64,000 bases of DNA from Sphingomonas sp. (lineage in GTDB: Bacteria; Pseudomonadota; Alphaproteobacteria; Sphingomonadales; Sphingomonadaceae): NCBI RefSeq assembly GCF_003248515.1, contig NZ_QFOB01000015.1:1-64000 (forward strand). The letters are read 5' to 3'. Position 1 is the stretch's first letter. Every line of letters begins with the position of its first letter. Below the pieces are notes generated by a model, which was not told the origin of the DNA, did no database searches, and saw nothing but the letters and a program-made list of their open reading frames with translations. Below, in pieces: positions 44,753-53,047 of this stretch. The position numbers and the translations under genes were made by a program.

Positions 44753-44764
44753 AAGATATATCTT
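44753..44764. promoter_or_regulatory. Palindromic candidate operator of the PadR operon
   Basis: AAGATATATCTT is a perfect 12-bp palindrome in otherwise GC-rich DNA, 26-37 bp upstream of the PadR start and 71 bp before rarA on the other strand. AT-rich palindromes of this kind are typical PadR-family targets. It lies where autorepression would occur and might also touch the divergent rarA promoter. Confidence 0.65.
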
Positions 44765-44834
44765 AGATGGATTTTTGCAAGTGCAATTTCCGGGAACGTG
44801 GACCGCCGCGTCGGGCAGCCTATATTTCGGGGCG

Positions 44835-46154
44835 ATGGCTGACCTCTTTTCCGCAGATGCCCCCGCCGACGATGCCGCCGCGACGGAGGCCGGGCCGCTC
44901 GCGGATCGGCTGCGCCCCCGCACGCTGGAAGAGGTGATCGGGCAGGAACATCTCACCGGGGCGGATGGCGCGATCGGCCGGATGGTGGGTGCCGGGCGCC
45001 TTTCCTCGATGATCCTGTGGGGGCCGCCGGGCACGGGCAAGACGAGCATCGCCCGTCTGCTGGCCGATGCGGTGGGGCTGCGCTTCGTGGCGCTCTCGGC
45101 GGTCTTTTCGGGCGTGGCCGATCTGAAGAAAGCCTTTGCCGAGGCACGGGAGCATGCCCGGCTCGGACGGCGGACGCTGCTGTTCGTGGACGAGATCCAC
45201 CGCTTCAATCGCGCGCAGCAGGATGGCTTCCTGCCTTATGTGGAGGATGGCACGGTCGTGCTGGTCGGCGCCACGACGGAAAATCCCTCGTTCGAGTTGA
45301 ACGCCGCCCTGCTCAGCCGCGCGCAGGTGTTGATCCTCAACCGGCTGGACAGCGCGGCTCTGGGCAGGCTGCTGGATCGCGCCGAGGCGATCGAGCAACG
45401 CCCGCTGCCCCTGAATGGGGAGGCGCGTGCCGCGCTGATCGCCAGCGCCGATGGAGATGGCCGCTTCCTGCTCAATCAGGCCGAGACTTTGTTCGCGATC
45501 GGCGCGGTGGACGAGGCGCTGGATCCGGCCGGGCTGGCGGCGCTGTTGCACCGGCGAATGCCGGTCTACGACAAGGATCGCGAGGGGCATTACAATCTGA
45601 TCTCCGCGCTCCACAAATCGGTGCGCGGATCGGATCCCCAGGCGGCGCTCTATTATCTGGCGCGGATGCTGGTGGCGGGGGAGGAGCCGCTTTACCTGCT
45701 CCGGCGCATGGTGCGCATGGCCTCCGAGGATATCGGGCTGGCTGATCCGCAGGCGCTCGTCCAGTGCCTGGCCGCCAAGGACAGCTATGATTTCCTGGGC
45801 TCGCCCGAGGGCGAACTCGCGATCGCCAACGCCATCGTCTATCTGGCCACGGCACCCAAATCGAATGCCGGCTACAAGGGCTGGAAGGCGGCGGCGCGGG
45901 CCGCGAAGGAAACGGGATCGTTGATGCCGCCCGCCAATATCCTGAACGCACCGACAAAGCTGATGAAGCAGATCGGCTACGGCAAGGATTATGGCTATGA
46001 CCATGACGCGCCGGATGCCTTTTCCGGCGACAATTACTGGCCGGAGGGGATGGCACCCCAGACCTTCTACGAGCCCGTGCCGCGCGGCTTCGAGGCGAAG
46101 ATCGCCGAGCGGCTCGCTTACTGGCAGAAATTGCGCGAGGAACGTGGCCGGTGA
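44835..46154 (+). CDS. rarA: Replication-associated recombination protein A (RarA/MgsA)
   Basis: A 439-residue clamp-loader-like AAA+ ATPase acting at stalled replication forks. It has the RarA N-terminus (PLADRLRPRTLEEVIGQEHL), Walker A GPPGTGKT near residue 63, Walker B LLFVDEIHRFN near 116, and sensor 1 GATTENPSFELN. The family tail domain is seen as DKDREGHYNLISALHKSVRG, SDPQAALYYLARML and MRMASEDIGLADPQAL. The start ATG 44835 gives MADLFSADAP. Its stop overlaps the next gene (GTGA), forming a three-gene unit. Confidence 0.97.
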   Translation: MADLFSADAPADDAAATEAGPLADRLRPRTLEEVIGQEHLTGADGAIGRMVGAGRLSSMILWGPPGTGKTSIARLLADAVGLRFVALSAVFSGVADLKKAFAEAREHARLGRRTLLFVDEIHRFNRAQQDGFLPYVEDGTVVLVGATTENPSFELNAALLSRAQVLILNRLDSAALGRLLDRAEAIEQRPLPLNGEARAALIASADGDGRFLLNQAETLFAIGAVDEALDPAGLAALLHRRMPVYDKDREGHYNLISALHKSVRGSDPQAALYYLARMLVAGEEPLYLLRRMVRMASEDIGLADPQALVQCLAAKDSYDFLGSPEGELAIANAIVYLATAPKSNAGYKGWKAAARAAKETGSLMPPANILNAPTKLMKQIGYGKDYGYDHDAPDAFSGDNYWPEGMAPQTFYEPVPRGFEAKIAERLAYWQKLREERGR

Positions 46155-46483
46155 CGTGGGAGGATGTGTTCGCTTTCGCCGCCGGCCTGCCCGGTACGGA
46201 GCGGACCACCCATTATGGCGGCCCCGCGATCAAGGCGAACGGCCATCCGATCGTGACGCCCAGCCGCGAGGCGGACAGCTTCTGCCTCCATATCGATCGC
46301 GACATGGTGGAGATGCTGAAGGAGACCGATCCCGCCACCTTCTGGCAGACGCCGCATTATGAAGGCTGGCCGAGCGTGCTGGTGCGCTATGCGAGCGACG
46401 ATCCGGACCGGGTCCTGGCGATGATCGGGCGCGCGCATCAGGCTGCGATGGCGCGCAGTGCCAGGCGGCCGCGCAAGGCGTGA
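46151..46483 (+). CDS. MmcQ/YjbR-family DNA-binding-like protein
   Basis: A 110-residue single-domain protein of the MmcQ/YjbR family. It has an N-terminal MTWEDVFAFAAGLPGTERTT followed by HYGGPAIKANG, a central FCLHIDRDM, and the family's late TPHYEGWPSVLVRY. The fold resembles a double-wing DNA-binding domain, but function is unproven in any bacterium I know of. It starts with a GTG overlapping the rarA stop and ends in a GTGA overlap with the next gene, so it is translated with rarA. Confidence 0.87.
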   Translation: MTWEDVFAFAAGLPGTERTTHYGGPAIKANGHPIVTPSREADSFCLHIDRDMVEMLKETDPATFWQTPHYEGWPSVLVRYASDDPDRVLAMIGRAHQAAMARSARRPRKA

Positions 46484-47349
46484 CGCGGCCCCGCTTCGAT
46501 GCCTTCGCCTGCATCGACTGGTCTGGTGCGGTGGGCGAACGGCTGAAAGGCATCGCCATCGCCGAATGCGCGGCCGGGGACGAGGTGCCGGAACTGGTAT
46601 CTCCCCCGCACAGGCGCTGGTCGCGGCAGGAGGTGCTCGAATGGCTGGACGCACAGCGGCACAGGCGGCTGCTGATCGGGCTGGATCTGTCGCCGTCGCT
46701 GGCTTTCGCGGATGAGGGCGCCTTCTTTCCGGGCGAGGAAGGCTCACCACCCGATGCGCGTGCGCTGTGGGCCTATGTGGAGGCGCGATCGGCGGGGGAA
46801 GCGCATCATGCCGCGTCCCGCTTCGTACTCGATCATGCCGCGCATTTCCGCATCAACGATCGTACGGGGGCGCTCTTCCGCACGGTGGACAACGGGCGCA
46901 AGCGGCGGACGGAGATCGCCGCGCGTGCGCTCGGCGTGCGGCCCTATTCCTGCTTCAACCTCGTCGGCCCCTCGCAGGTCGGGCGATCGAGCCTCACGGG
47001 CATGCGCGTGTTGCATCGGCTGGCGGGGCGCATTCCTTTCTGGCCCTTCGATCCGGTGCCCGCCGATGGCGCGCTGCTCGTGGAAATCTACACCAGCATC
47101 GCTGCGCGCCGGGCGGGCGTGACCGGCGGCAGCAAGCTGCGCACGATCGGAGCGCTCAACCGGGCGCTGACGGCGCCGGCGATCGGCTCCGCGCCGATGC
47201 CGGGCGAAGGGCCGATCGACGATCATAGCAGCGATGCGCTGCTCACCGCCGCCTGGCTGCGCCGGGCGGCGGACGATGCGGCCCTGTGGGAGCCGGACGG
47301 AATCGGGCCTGTCCGCCACACCGAAGGTTGGACCTTCGGCGTACCCTGA
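46480..47349 (+). CDS. RNase-H-like fold protein (predicted nuclease), rarA-linked
   Basis: A 289-residue protein without a firm family name. The N-terminal FACIDWSGAVGERLKGIAIA resembles the first strand of an RNase-H-like fold with a conserved Asp. A second acidic strand follows (LLIGLDLSPSLAFADEG), and a C-terminal IDDHSSDALLTAAWLRRA resembles the D-x-x-D-A motif of DUF429/RuvC-like predicted nucleases. A middle insertion carries VEIYTSIAARRAG. I infer a nuclease-like role on nucleic acid; no activity is known. It begins at a GTG in a 4-nt overlap and is coupled to rarA through the YjbR gene, suggesting a repair context. Confidence 0.7.
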   Translation: MTRPRFDAFACIDWSGAVGERLKGIAIAECAAGDEVPELVSPPHRRWSRQEVLEWLDAQRHRRLLIGLDLSPSLAFADEGAFFPGEEGSPPDARALWAYVEARSAGEAHHAASRFVLDHAAHFRINDRTGALFRTVDNGRKRRTEIAARALGVRPYSCFNLVGPSQVGRSSLTGMRVLHRLAGRIPFWPFDPVPADGALLVEIYTSIAARRAGVTGGSKLRTIGALNRALTAPAIGSAPMPGEGPIDDHSSDALLTAAWLRRAADDAALWEPDGIGPVRHTEGWTFGVP

Positions 47350-47418
47350 TCGGCCGCTCCGGACTTTTCCGATCGCGATATCCGCGCCGGCTGGTGGTTC
47401 GCCGGCCGCGAGATCGCT

Positions 47419-50400
47419 CTAGCCGGGCTGGGCGACGCGGCCGGAACGCTCCAGCTTGCCCCAGCCGACCCATGGCCCCCGGATCGCGGCCGTCACCGCG
47501 CGCACCACCACCGAATACATGATCTGGCGATACACGAAGCGCTGGGCGAGCAGCAGGAAGAGGGGGAAGTGGCCTTCCCGCTTTTCCAGCCGATAGGCGA
47601 TCCAGCCGCACAGCGCATCGATCGCCGTGAACAGGATCCAGTATATCCCCATGCGCAGCACGTCTGACTGGGTCTGCGCCCAGCCATGCTGCTGCACGCG
47701 CAGGATCGTCGCCACGATCGAGATGGCGAGCGCCAGATCGATCAGCGGGGAAATCAGCGCGAAGCCGATCTGGAACAGCCACGCCTGCGGGATGCCGACG
47801 AGCGCGAGGCCGGAAGGCTTTCGATCGATGAGGATGCGGCGATGCTTCCATAGGCATTGCAGCGTGCCGAACGCCCAGCGGAAGCGCTGCTTGGCGAGCG
47901 CGCCGAAGCTTTCCGGCGCCTCCGTCCACGCCACCGCATCGATATCGTAGCGCACCAGCCAGCCGCCGCGCTGGATGGCGATGGTGAGATCCTGATCCTC
48001 CGCCAGCGTATCGTGCGGATAGCCGCCCACGCTATCCAGCGCGGCCCGCCGCCACGCGCCCACGGCACCCGGCACCACCGTGATCGCATCGAAACGGCTG
48101 AGCGCGCGCCGCTCCAGATTCTGCGCGGTCACATATTCCACGGCCTGCCAGCGCGTGACGATATTGATCCGGTTGCCCACCTTGGCATTGCCCGCCACCG
48201 CGCCCAGCGCGGGATCGGCGAACCACCGGCCGAGGCGCGCCATCGTCAGCGGCTCGAACTGCGTATCCGCGTCCAGCGCGACGATGATTTCGCCCGTGGC
48301 CAGTTCGAGGCCCTTGTTCAGCGCGCGCGCCTTGCCGCCATTTTCCAGTGTCAGCAGGCGCACGCGGGGCTCGTCCGCAAAGGCGGTGCGGACGATCTCG
48401 CTCGTCTCGTCCTTCGATCCGTCGTCGATCACGATCACTTCAAGCTCGATCTGCTCGCTGGCGAGCACGCGCCGGACCGATGCCTCGATCACGCGGGCCT
48501 CGTTGAAGGCGGGGATCAGCACCGAGACGAAACGGGCCGGATCGATCTCGGGCGCCACCGGCCGGTTGGCCTTCGCGTTCGAGCGGACGGCGAGGAAGGC
48601 GAGCAGGATCGCACGGAACGTCCCCACGAAGATCGCGACGAAGAACAGGAATTTCAGCGTCGCATCCAGCCCGGCGAGCACGAGGAACACGCCGACATCG
48701 AAGCGCACCGCGAGCAGATCGCTGCCCGAAATGGTGGGGTTCACCTTGGCTGGCGACAGGCCGGCCAACTGCGAGACCGGCACGATTTCATAGCCGCGTT
48801 CGCGCAGGCCATCGATGATCGCGGGCAGCGCCGCCACGGTTTCGGCGCGATTGCCGCCGGAATCGTGGAGCAGGATGACGTTGCCCGATTTCACCGCATC
48901 GCCGTCGTCCACGCCGCGAAAGGTGTTGTCCAGGATCGCCTGCACGCCGGGCCGAGTCCAATCCTCGCTGTCCACATGCAGGCCGACATTCACATAGCCC
49001 GCATCCTGGGCGAGCAGCGCCGGCCCCAGTTCGTCCTCCGTGGTCGGCTCGGCGTCTCCGAAATAGGGCGCGCGAAACAGGCGCGTCGATCGCCCGGTAT
49101 AGGCCTCGATCAGGCGCTGCGTGGTGTTGAGCTCGATCCGCGCGCCGCGCGGGGAGACGAGCGCCATGTTGGGATGGGTGTAGCTGTGATTCCCGATCTC
49201 GGATCCGTCGCGCAGGATGCGATCCAGCAGGAACGGATGGGCAAGCGCATTCTCGCCGATCACGAAGAAGGTGGCGGGTGCCTTCTTGGCCTCCAATATG
49301 TCGAGGATCCTGGGCGTCCAGACGGGATCGGGGCCGTCATCGAAGGTAAGCGCCACCTGTTTCGCGCGATAGCCGGTGCGCTTGACGACATAGGGCGTCG
49401 GATAGCTCTTATACCGTTCGTCCCGGATCAGGCCATTCGCGTCGGCCGTGGCGGTGCGATAGCCTTCGGTGGGCGTGGCGGTGATGCGCAGGATCTCGCC
49501 ATTGCCCTGCACGTCGACATTGCCGATCGATCGTACCGGGCCGAATGCGGGCGGCTTGTCGCCCCGCCGGATCGCCGCGAAGCCATCCCATACGCCGGGA
49601 TCCTCGCCGCCCAGCCGCCACAGCGCCACGCCATAGGCGCCCGCCGTCTTCACGGCGCGAAGCTGGTTCCAGCCGCTCGCCGCATCCAGCATCCATACGT
49701 GGCGCAGCGTGCCGTCATCGTCGCGATAATCGAAGGTGGCATTGCCGCTGGCGGGATCGAAGCGGGTGGTGACCTGATTGTCGTGGGCGATCAGATACGC
49801 ATCCTCGTCGGTCATCGAATCCGCGTCGGTGCCGCCGTCCGGCCAGTCATAGGCGTAATTGCCGATCGCCACGATCGCCTTGTCGCGGCCCACCTCGGCG
49901 ATCGTCCTGCGCAGCTTGTCGACGAACCAGGGCTGCGAGGCGATCGGGCCTGCCGGGCCGCCCGGATAATGTTCATCATAGGTCATGAGGAACAATTTGT
50001 CGGCCGCTTTGGCATAGGCTTTCAGATTCCAGCTGTCGTCGTCCACCGGCACGGAAACGGTGACGAGCAGCTTGCCGAAGCGGGCATTGGCCTCCGCGAT
50101 CAGCGTGCGGTAATCGGCCTGGGCGCTCTGCGGCAGCTCCTCGAAATCGAAGGCGACGCCGGCGGCATTTTCGGCGGCGAGCATCCCCGCAATCTGATCC
50201 AGCAGGCGCGCGCGGGCCGCCTTGCTGTGCAGCAGCTTCGCCATGTTGGCGCCGTCCCAGCTGTCATCCTTCACATTCTGCACCATCGGCAGGATCAGGG
50301 GGCGATGCTGGCTGGTGGCGAGCACGGCCTTCAGCGGCTTGTTGGGCGTATAGGTGAAGGCGTGATCCGGCCCGACGACCGAAGAGATGACGGGCACCAC

Positions 50401-50766
50401 CCAATCGAGCTGGTTGATATGCGCGGAGAGGGTCGCGCGGCTCGCATCGTCCCACGGTACGTAGAAGCCGACCGTGACCTGCCTGCCCGCCGCCGGCGTC
50501 GCCGCCGGCTTTCCGCCCGGCAGCCAGCTCTTGACGGAGCGCACCCGCCTGTCGACGTCGTGGCGCAGATGCGCCACCTGTGCATTCAGCGAGCGCGGCT
50601 GCTGCCGCTCGATCCCCAGCTTCAGTGGATCGGGCGCGGGAACGTTGAGGATCGTGGTGGCAAAGCCGATCGCGGCCAGCGCGATGACCACGAGGAATGC
50701 CCAAAGCAGCCGGAGCGACCAGATGCGCCGGCGGCCGCTGGGATCATAGAAGACCGGTGCTTCCAT
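47419..50766 (-). CDS. GH18-like / NodB deacetylase / GT2 glycosyltransferase fusion
   Basis: A 1115-residue three-enzyme protein for exopolysaccharide. After a transmembrane helix (about 17-40) comes a GH18-like barrel (about 95-405) with GVAFDFEEL near 203-211, where GH18 enzymes hold the acid. A NodB polysaccharide deacetylase follows with TFDDGPDP (474-481), HSYTH (527-531), RAPYFG and LLHDSGG. A membrane helix (about 703-726) leads to a processive GT2 domain with DDGS, LDADT (831-835), AEDQD and KQRFRW (959-964), then several C-terminal helices. It resembles poly-N-acetylglucosamine synthase-type enzymes joined to their modifying domains in one chain. ATG 50766 begins MEAPVFYDPSGRRR. Confidence 0.93.
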   Translation of the reverse strand: MEAPVFYDPSGRRRIWSLRLLWAFLVVIALAAIGFATTILNVPAPDPLKLGIERQQPRSLNAQVAHLRHDVDRRVRSVKSWLPGGKPAATPAAGRQVTVGFYVPWDDASRATLSAHINQLDWVVPVISSVVGPDHAFTYTPNKPLKAVLATSQHRPLILPMVQNVKDDSWDGANMAKLLHSKAARARLLDQIAGMLAAENAAGVAFDFEELPQSAQADYRTLIAEANARFGKLLVTVSVPVDDDSWNLKAYAKAADKLFLMTYDEHYPGGPAGPIASQPWFVDKLRRTIAEVGRDKAIVAIGNYAYDWPDGGTDADSMTDEDAYLIAHDNQVTTRFDPASGNATFDYRDDDGTLRHVWMLDAASGWNQLRAVKTAGAYGVALWRLGGEDPGVWDGFAAIRRGDKPPAFGPVRSIGNVDVQGNGEILRITATPTEGYRTATADANGLIRDERYKSYPTPYVVKRTGYRAKQVALTFDDGPDPVWTPRILDILEAKKAPATFFVIGENALAHPFLLDRILRDGSEIGNHSYTHPNMALVSPRGARIELNTTQRLIEAYTGRSTRLFRAPYFGDAEPTTEDELGPALLAQDAGYVNVGLHVDSEDWTRPGVQAILDNTFRGVDDGDAVKSGNVILLHDSGGNRAETVAALPAIIDGLRERGYEIVPVSQLAGLSPAKVNPTISGSDLLAVRFDVGVFLVLAGLDATLKFLFFVAIFVGTFRAILLAFLAVRSNAKANRPVAPEIDPARFVSVLIPAFNEARVIEASVRRVLASEQIELEVIVIDDGSKDETSEIVRTAFADEPRVRLLTLENGGKARALNKGLELATGEIIVALDADTQFEPLTMARLGRWFADPALGAVAGNAKVGNRINIVTRWQAVEYVTAQNLERRALSRFDAITVVPGAVGAWRRAALDSVGGYPHDTLAEDQDLTIAIQRGGWLVRYDIDAVAWTEAPESFGALAKQRFRWAFGTLQCLWKHRRILIDRKPSGLALVGIPQAWLFQIGFALISPLIDLALAISIVATILRVQQHGWAQTQSDVLRMGIYWILFTAIDALCGWIAYRLEKREGHFPLFLLLAQRFVYRQIMYSVVVRAVTAAIRGPWVGWGKLERSGRVAQPG

Positions 50767-50866
50767 CCGTTCACACTCCGTCGCCCCCGCCCGGAAAGCA
50801 TTGGGGGGCGGGCCGCGCCTCTATGAGGAACGGATCGGGCGGGCAAGCGGGCGCGCGAGGGGCATG

Positions 50867-51631
50867 TCAGGCGGAGCGGACGGTGAAGCGGCGCTGCCGC
50901 ATCGTCGCGCCGATCAGACCGAAGCCGATGACGAAGGCGGCCCACGTCGCGGGCTCGGGCAGTTCGGTCGCGGCGGAAGCGCCCAGCCACGCGGCCACAT
51001 TCTGCTGGAAACGGCGATTTCCATAAACATCGTCGAGCACGTTCACATCGAGGATGGTCAGCAGGTTGGATTGTGCCCGCCACAGCGTCACGGCCTGCTG
51101 TTCGTACAGATCGATTCCTCCGGTCGTGTGGGAACCGCCGAAAATGATGTTGAGCGGCCCCGTGCCCTCCGTCAGCTCGTTCGCCACGATCGGCAGGGCC
51201 AGCCCGTTCGATCCCAGCAGCGTATCGGGCGCATTGTTTCCGGCCAGCGCCAGGATGCTCTTGTCCCAATTGGAGAAGGACTGGTTGTCGCCCACGATCA
51301 CCACGCGCTTGCCCGTCGCCAGGAAGGCGTTGACGTTGGCGATCTCGGCATCCGTGAATTGCTGATCCTGGCCGACGGGATCGTCATAGCTGCCAATGTC
51401 GAACATCCGCAGATTGATGAAGAGCGCCGATGCGGCGGCGACCGCGGCGGCATCGTCCAGCGCGCCGAACGCATAGCCGCCCGGCTGGCCGGCAAGATCG
51501 GCGGACAGGGTCTCCATGTCCCCGCCCGTGCCCATATAATAACTGTCGGGCGCGAAAGAGGAATTCACCAGAATTGTCGATGTGGCAGGAGATGCGATCG
51601 CGAACAGGGCCGCAGCCAGAAGATGGCGCAT
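50867..51631 (-). CDS. PEPxxWA-CTERM sorting-domain protein
   Basis: A 254-residue exported protein. The N-terminus (MRHLLAAALFAIASPATST) is a signal peptide. The C-terminus has the exosortase-type sorting signal PEPATWAAFVIGFGLIGATM followed by basic RQRR, the PEPxxWA variant common in sphingomonads. The middle part includes FLATGKRVVIVGDNQSFSNW and LNIIFGGSHTTGG, suggesting a compact alpha/beta domain; I cannot name a function. The ATG 51631 is preceded by AGAGG only 3 nt away. It lies upstream of the polysaccharide fusion gene on the same strand, with a 100-nt gap. PEP-CTERM proteins are usually made together with exopolysaccharide. Confidence 0.88.
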   Translation of the reverse strand: MRHLLAAALFAIASPATSTILVNSSFAPDSYYMGTGGDMETLSADLAGQPGGYAFGALDDAAAVAAASALFINLRMFDIGSYDDPVGQDQQFTDAEIANVNAFLATGKRVVIVGDNQSFSNWDKSILALAGNNAPDTLLGSNGLALPIVANELTEGTGPLNIIFGGSHTTGGIDLYEQQAVTLWRAQSNLLTILDVNVLDDVYGNRRFQQNVAAWLGASAATELPEPATWAAFVIGFGLIGATMRQRRFTVRSA

Positions 51632-51825
51632 GATCCTCTCTTCCCCTTGTTTCGGCAATGCTGCGGGGGGAACTCGATTCGAGTCAAGAAGAGTCTCGTT
51701 CTCCGGTCGGTCGTAAATGGCGATTCACTTGCGTTGATTGCCGAAGGGATGTTGCTGAGCTTTCCGGAAAATCGGCGAAGGGCGCTCCACATCCGGCCCT
51801 TCGCGCGCGATCGCGATGGGAGACG

Positions 51826-51861
51826 AAAAAAGGCGTGGGCCTTTCGGTCCACGCCTTTTTT
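51826..51861 (-). terminator. Intrinsic terminator after wrbA
   Basis: AAAAAAGGCGTGGGCC (51826-51841) and its near-complement at 51846-51861 form a 16-bp stem with one G-T mismatch and a TTTC loop. Read on the minus strand it lies just after the wrbA stop and ends in TTTTTT, a strong intrinsic terminator. It could work in both directions. The gap 51632-51825 between it and the PEP-CTERM gene shows no gene. Confidence 0.88.
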
Positions 51862-51881
51862 CGGAAAAGCCGCTTCCGGCC

Positions 51882-52481
51882 TCAGCCGAACAGCTTGATG
51901 GCGACCTCCGCGACCTTCTGGCCCTGGTGGCGGGCGCCTTCCAGATCCAGCGCGCTCGGCTGGCGCGATCCGTCGCCGCCCGCGATCGTCGTCGCGCCAT
52001 AAGGCGATCCGCCGACGATCTCATCCAGCGTCATCTGGCCCTGATGGCTGTAGGGCAGGCCCACGATCGTCAGGCCGAAGTGCAGCAGGTTGGTGATGAT
52101 CGAGAAGAGCGTCACTTCCTGCCCGCCATGCTGGGTGGCGGTGGAGGTGAAGGCCGCGCCGACCTTGCCGTTCAGCGCGCCGCGCGCCCACAGGCCGCCG
52201 GCCTGATCCAGGAAGGCGGCCAGCTGGCTCGGCATCCGGCCGAAGCGCGTCGGCGCGCCGACGACGATCGCGTCATAATGTTCGAGATCCGCGACGGTCG
52301 CGATCGGGGCTGCCTGCTCCAGCTTGAAATGGGCGCCCCTGGCGATCTCTTCCGGCACCGTCTCGGGGACGCGCTTGATGTCCACGGTGGCACCGGCCGA
52401 ACGCGCGCCTTCCGCGACCGCGCCGGCCATCGTCTCGATATGGCCGTACGAGGAATAATAAAGAACCAGAACCTTCGCCAT
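51882..52481 (-). CDS. wrbA: NAD(P)H:quinone oxidoreductase WrbA
   Basis: A 199-residue flavodoxin-like quinone reductase protecting against quinone and oxidative stress. The FMN phosphate loop is VLVLYYSSYGHIETMAGAV. GAPTRFGRMPSQLAAFLDQ and FTSTATQHGGQE are WrbA signatures, as is the insertion YSHQGQMTLDEIVGGSPYGA. I chose the second of two nearby ATGs (52481, MAKVLVLYY) because GGGAG lies 7 nt before it. A strong terminator follows. Confidence 0.96.
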   Translation of the reverse strand: MAKVLVLYYSSYGHIETMAGAVAEGARSAGATVDIKRVPETVPEEIARGAHFKLEQAAPIATVADLEHYDAIVVGAPTRFGRMPSQLAAFLDQAGGLWARGALNGKVGAAFTSTATQHGGQEVTLFSIITNLLHFGLTIVGLPYSHQGQMTLDEIVGGSPYGATTIAGGDGSRQPSALDLEGARHQGQKVAEVAIKLFG

Positions 52482-52591
52482 CGTCATGCTCCCGAGTGAT
52501 CGGAAGCCCGAATGGCATGCCGGATCTTACCGCGCGAGCCCGATAAGATCGAGCAGATCGTTCGAGAAAATAGAAAAGCGCGGCGCCGTGG

Positions 52592-52762
52592 TCATTCAGT
52601 CAGATGGAGGGCGGGATCGCCCTGTTCATCTGCCTCGCGATCGAAAAGCTCGGCCAGCTTGCCATGTGCCAGCCGGGCCGGGCCACCAGCGGCGGCCTCG
52701 GCCATCTTGCGTTCCTCGTCCGCCCGTCTTCGCAGATAGGCAGCATCCTTCGCGCCGATCAT
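52592..52762 (-). CDS. 56-aa small protein, strong ribosome site
   Basis: A short frame encoding 56 residues, MIGAKDAAYLRRRADEERKM at the start and AHGKLAELFDREADEQGD near the end. It is highly charged and predicted largely helical, with no membrane segment. The ATG at 52762 is preceded by GGAGAGGAG 7 nt upstream, one of the best ribosome sites in the window. The composition is protein-like rather than shadow-like. I do not know a characterised homologue, but the sequence has the look of small conserved helical proteins in sphingomonads. It lies 110 nt upstream of wrbA on the same strand. Confidence 0.75.
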   Translation of the reverse strand: MIGAKDAAYLRRRADEERKMAEAAAGGPARLAHGKLAELFDREADEQGDPALHLTE

Positions 52763-52937
52763 CGCGATTCTCCTCTCCGCTTGTGCCGGCGTCTGGCGAC
52801 TCGCCCGGCCATATCGGCAGGATAGGCCGTTCCGACGATCGCGGACAGAGCGGCCTTATGATGGCGGGATTGCGATCCACCACGGCTGGCCGCACGCTCA
52901 TACGCCGGCGCCTGGTATCGGCAAGTCATTGAAATAG

Positions 52938-53015
<78 letters not shown>

Positions 53016-53047
53016 AGGTCGGCGGGTGCCTTATGGGCTGGGCGGGG

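Noticed and set aside
47857..50826. Nearly 1000-codon plus-strand frame antisense to the polysaccharide fusion gene
   Set aside because: The translation is Arg/His/Asp-rich without domains, while the minus-strand frame shows three intact enzyme signatures.
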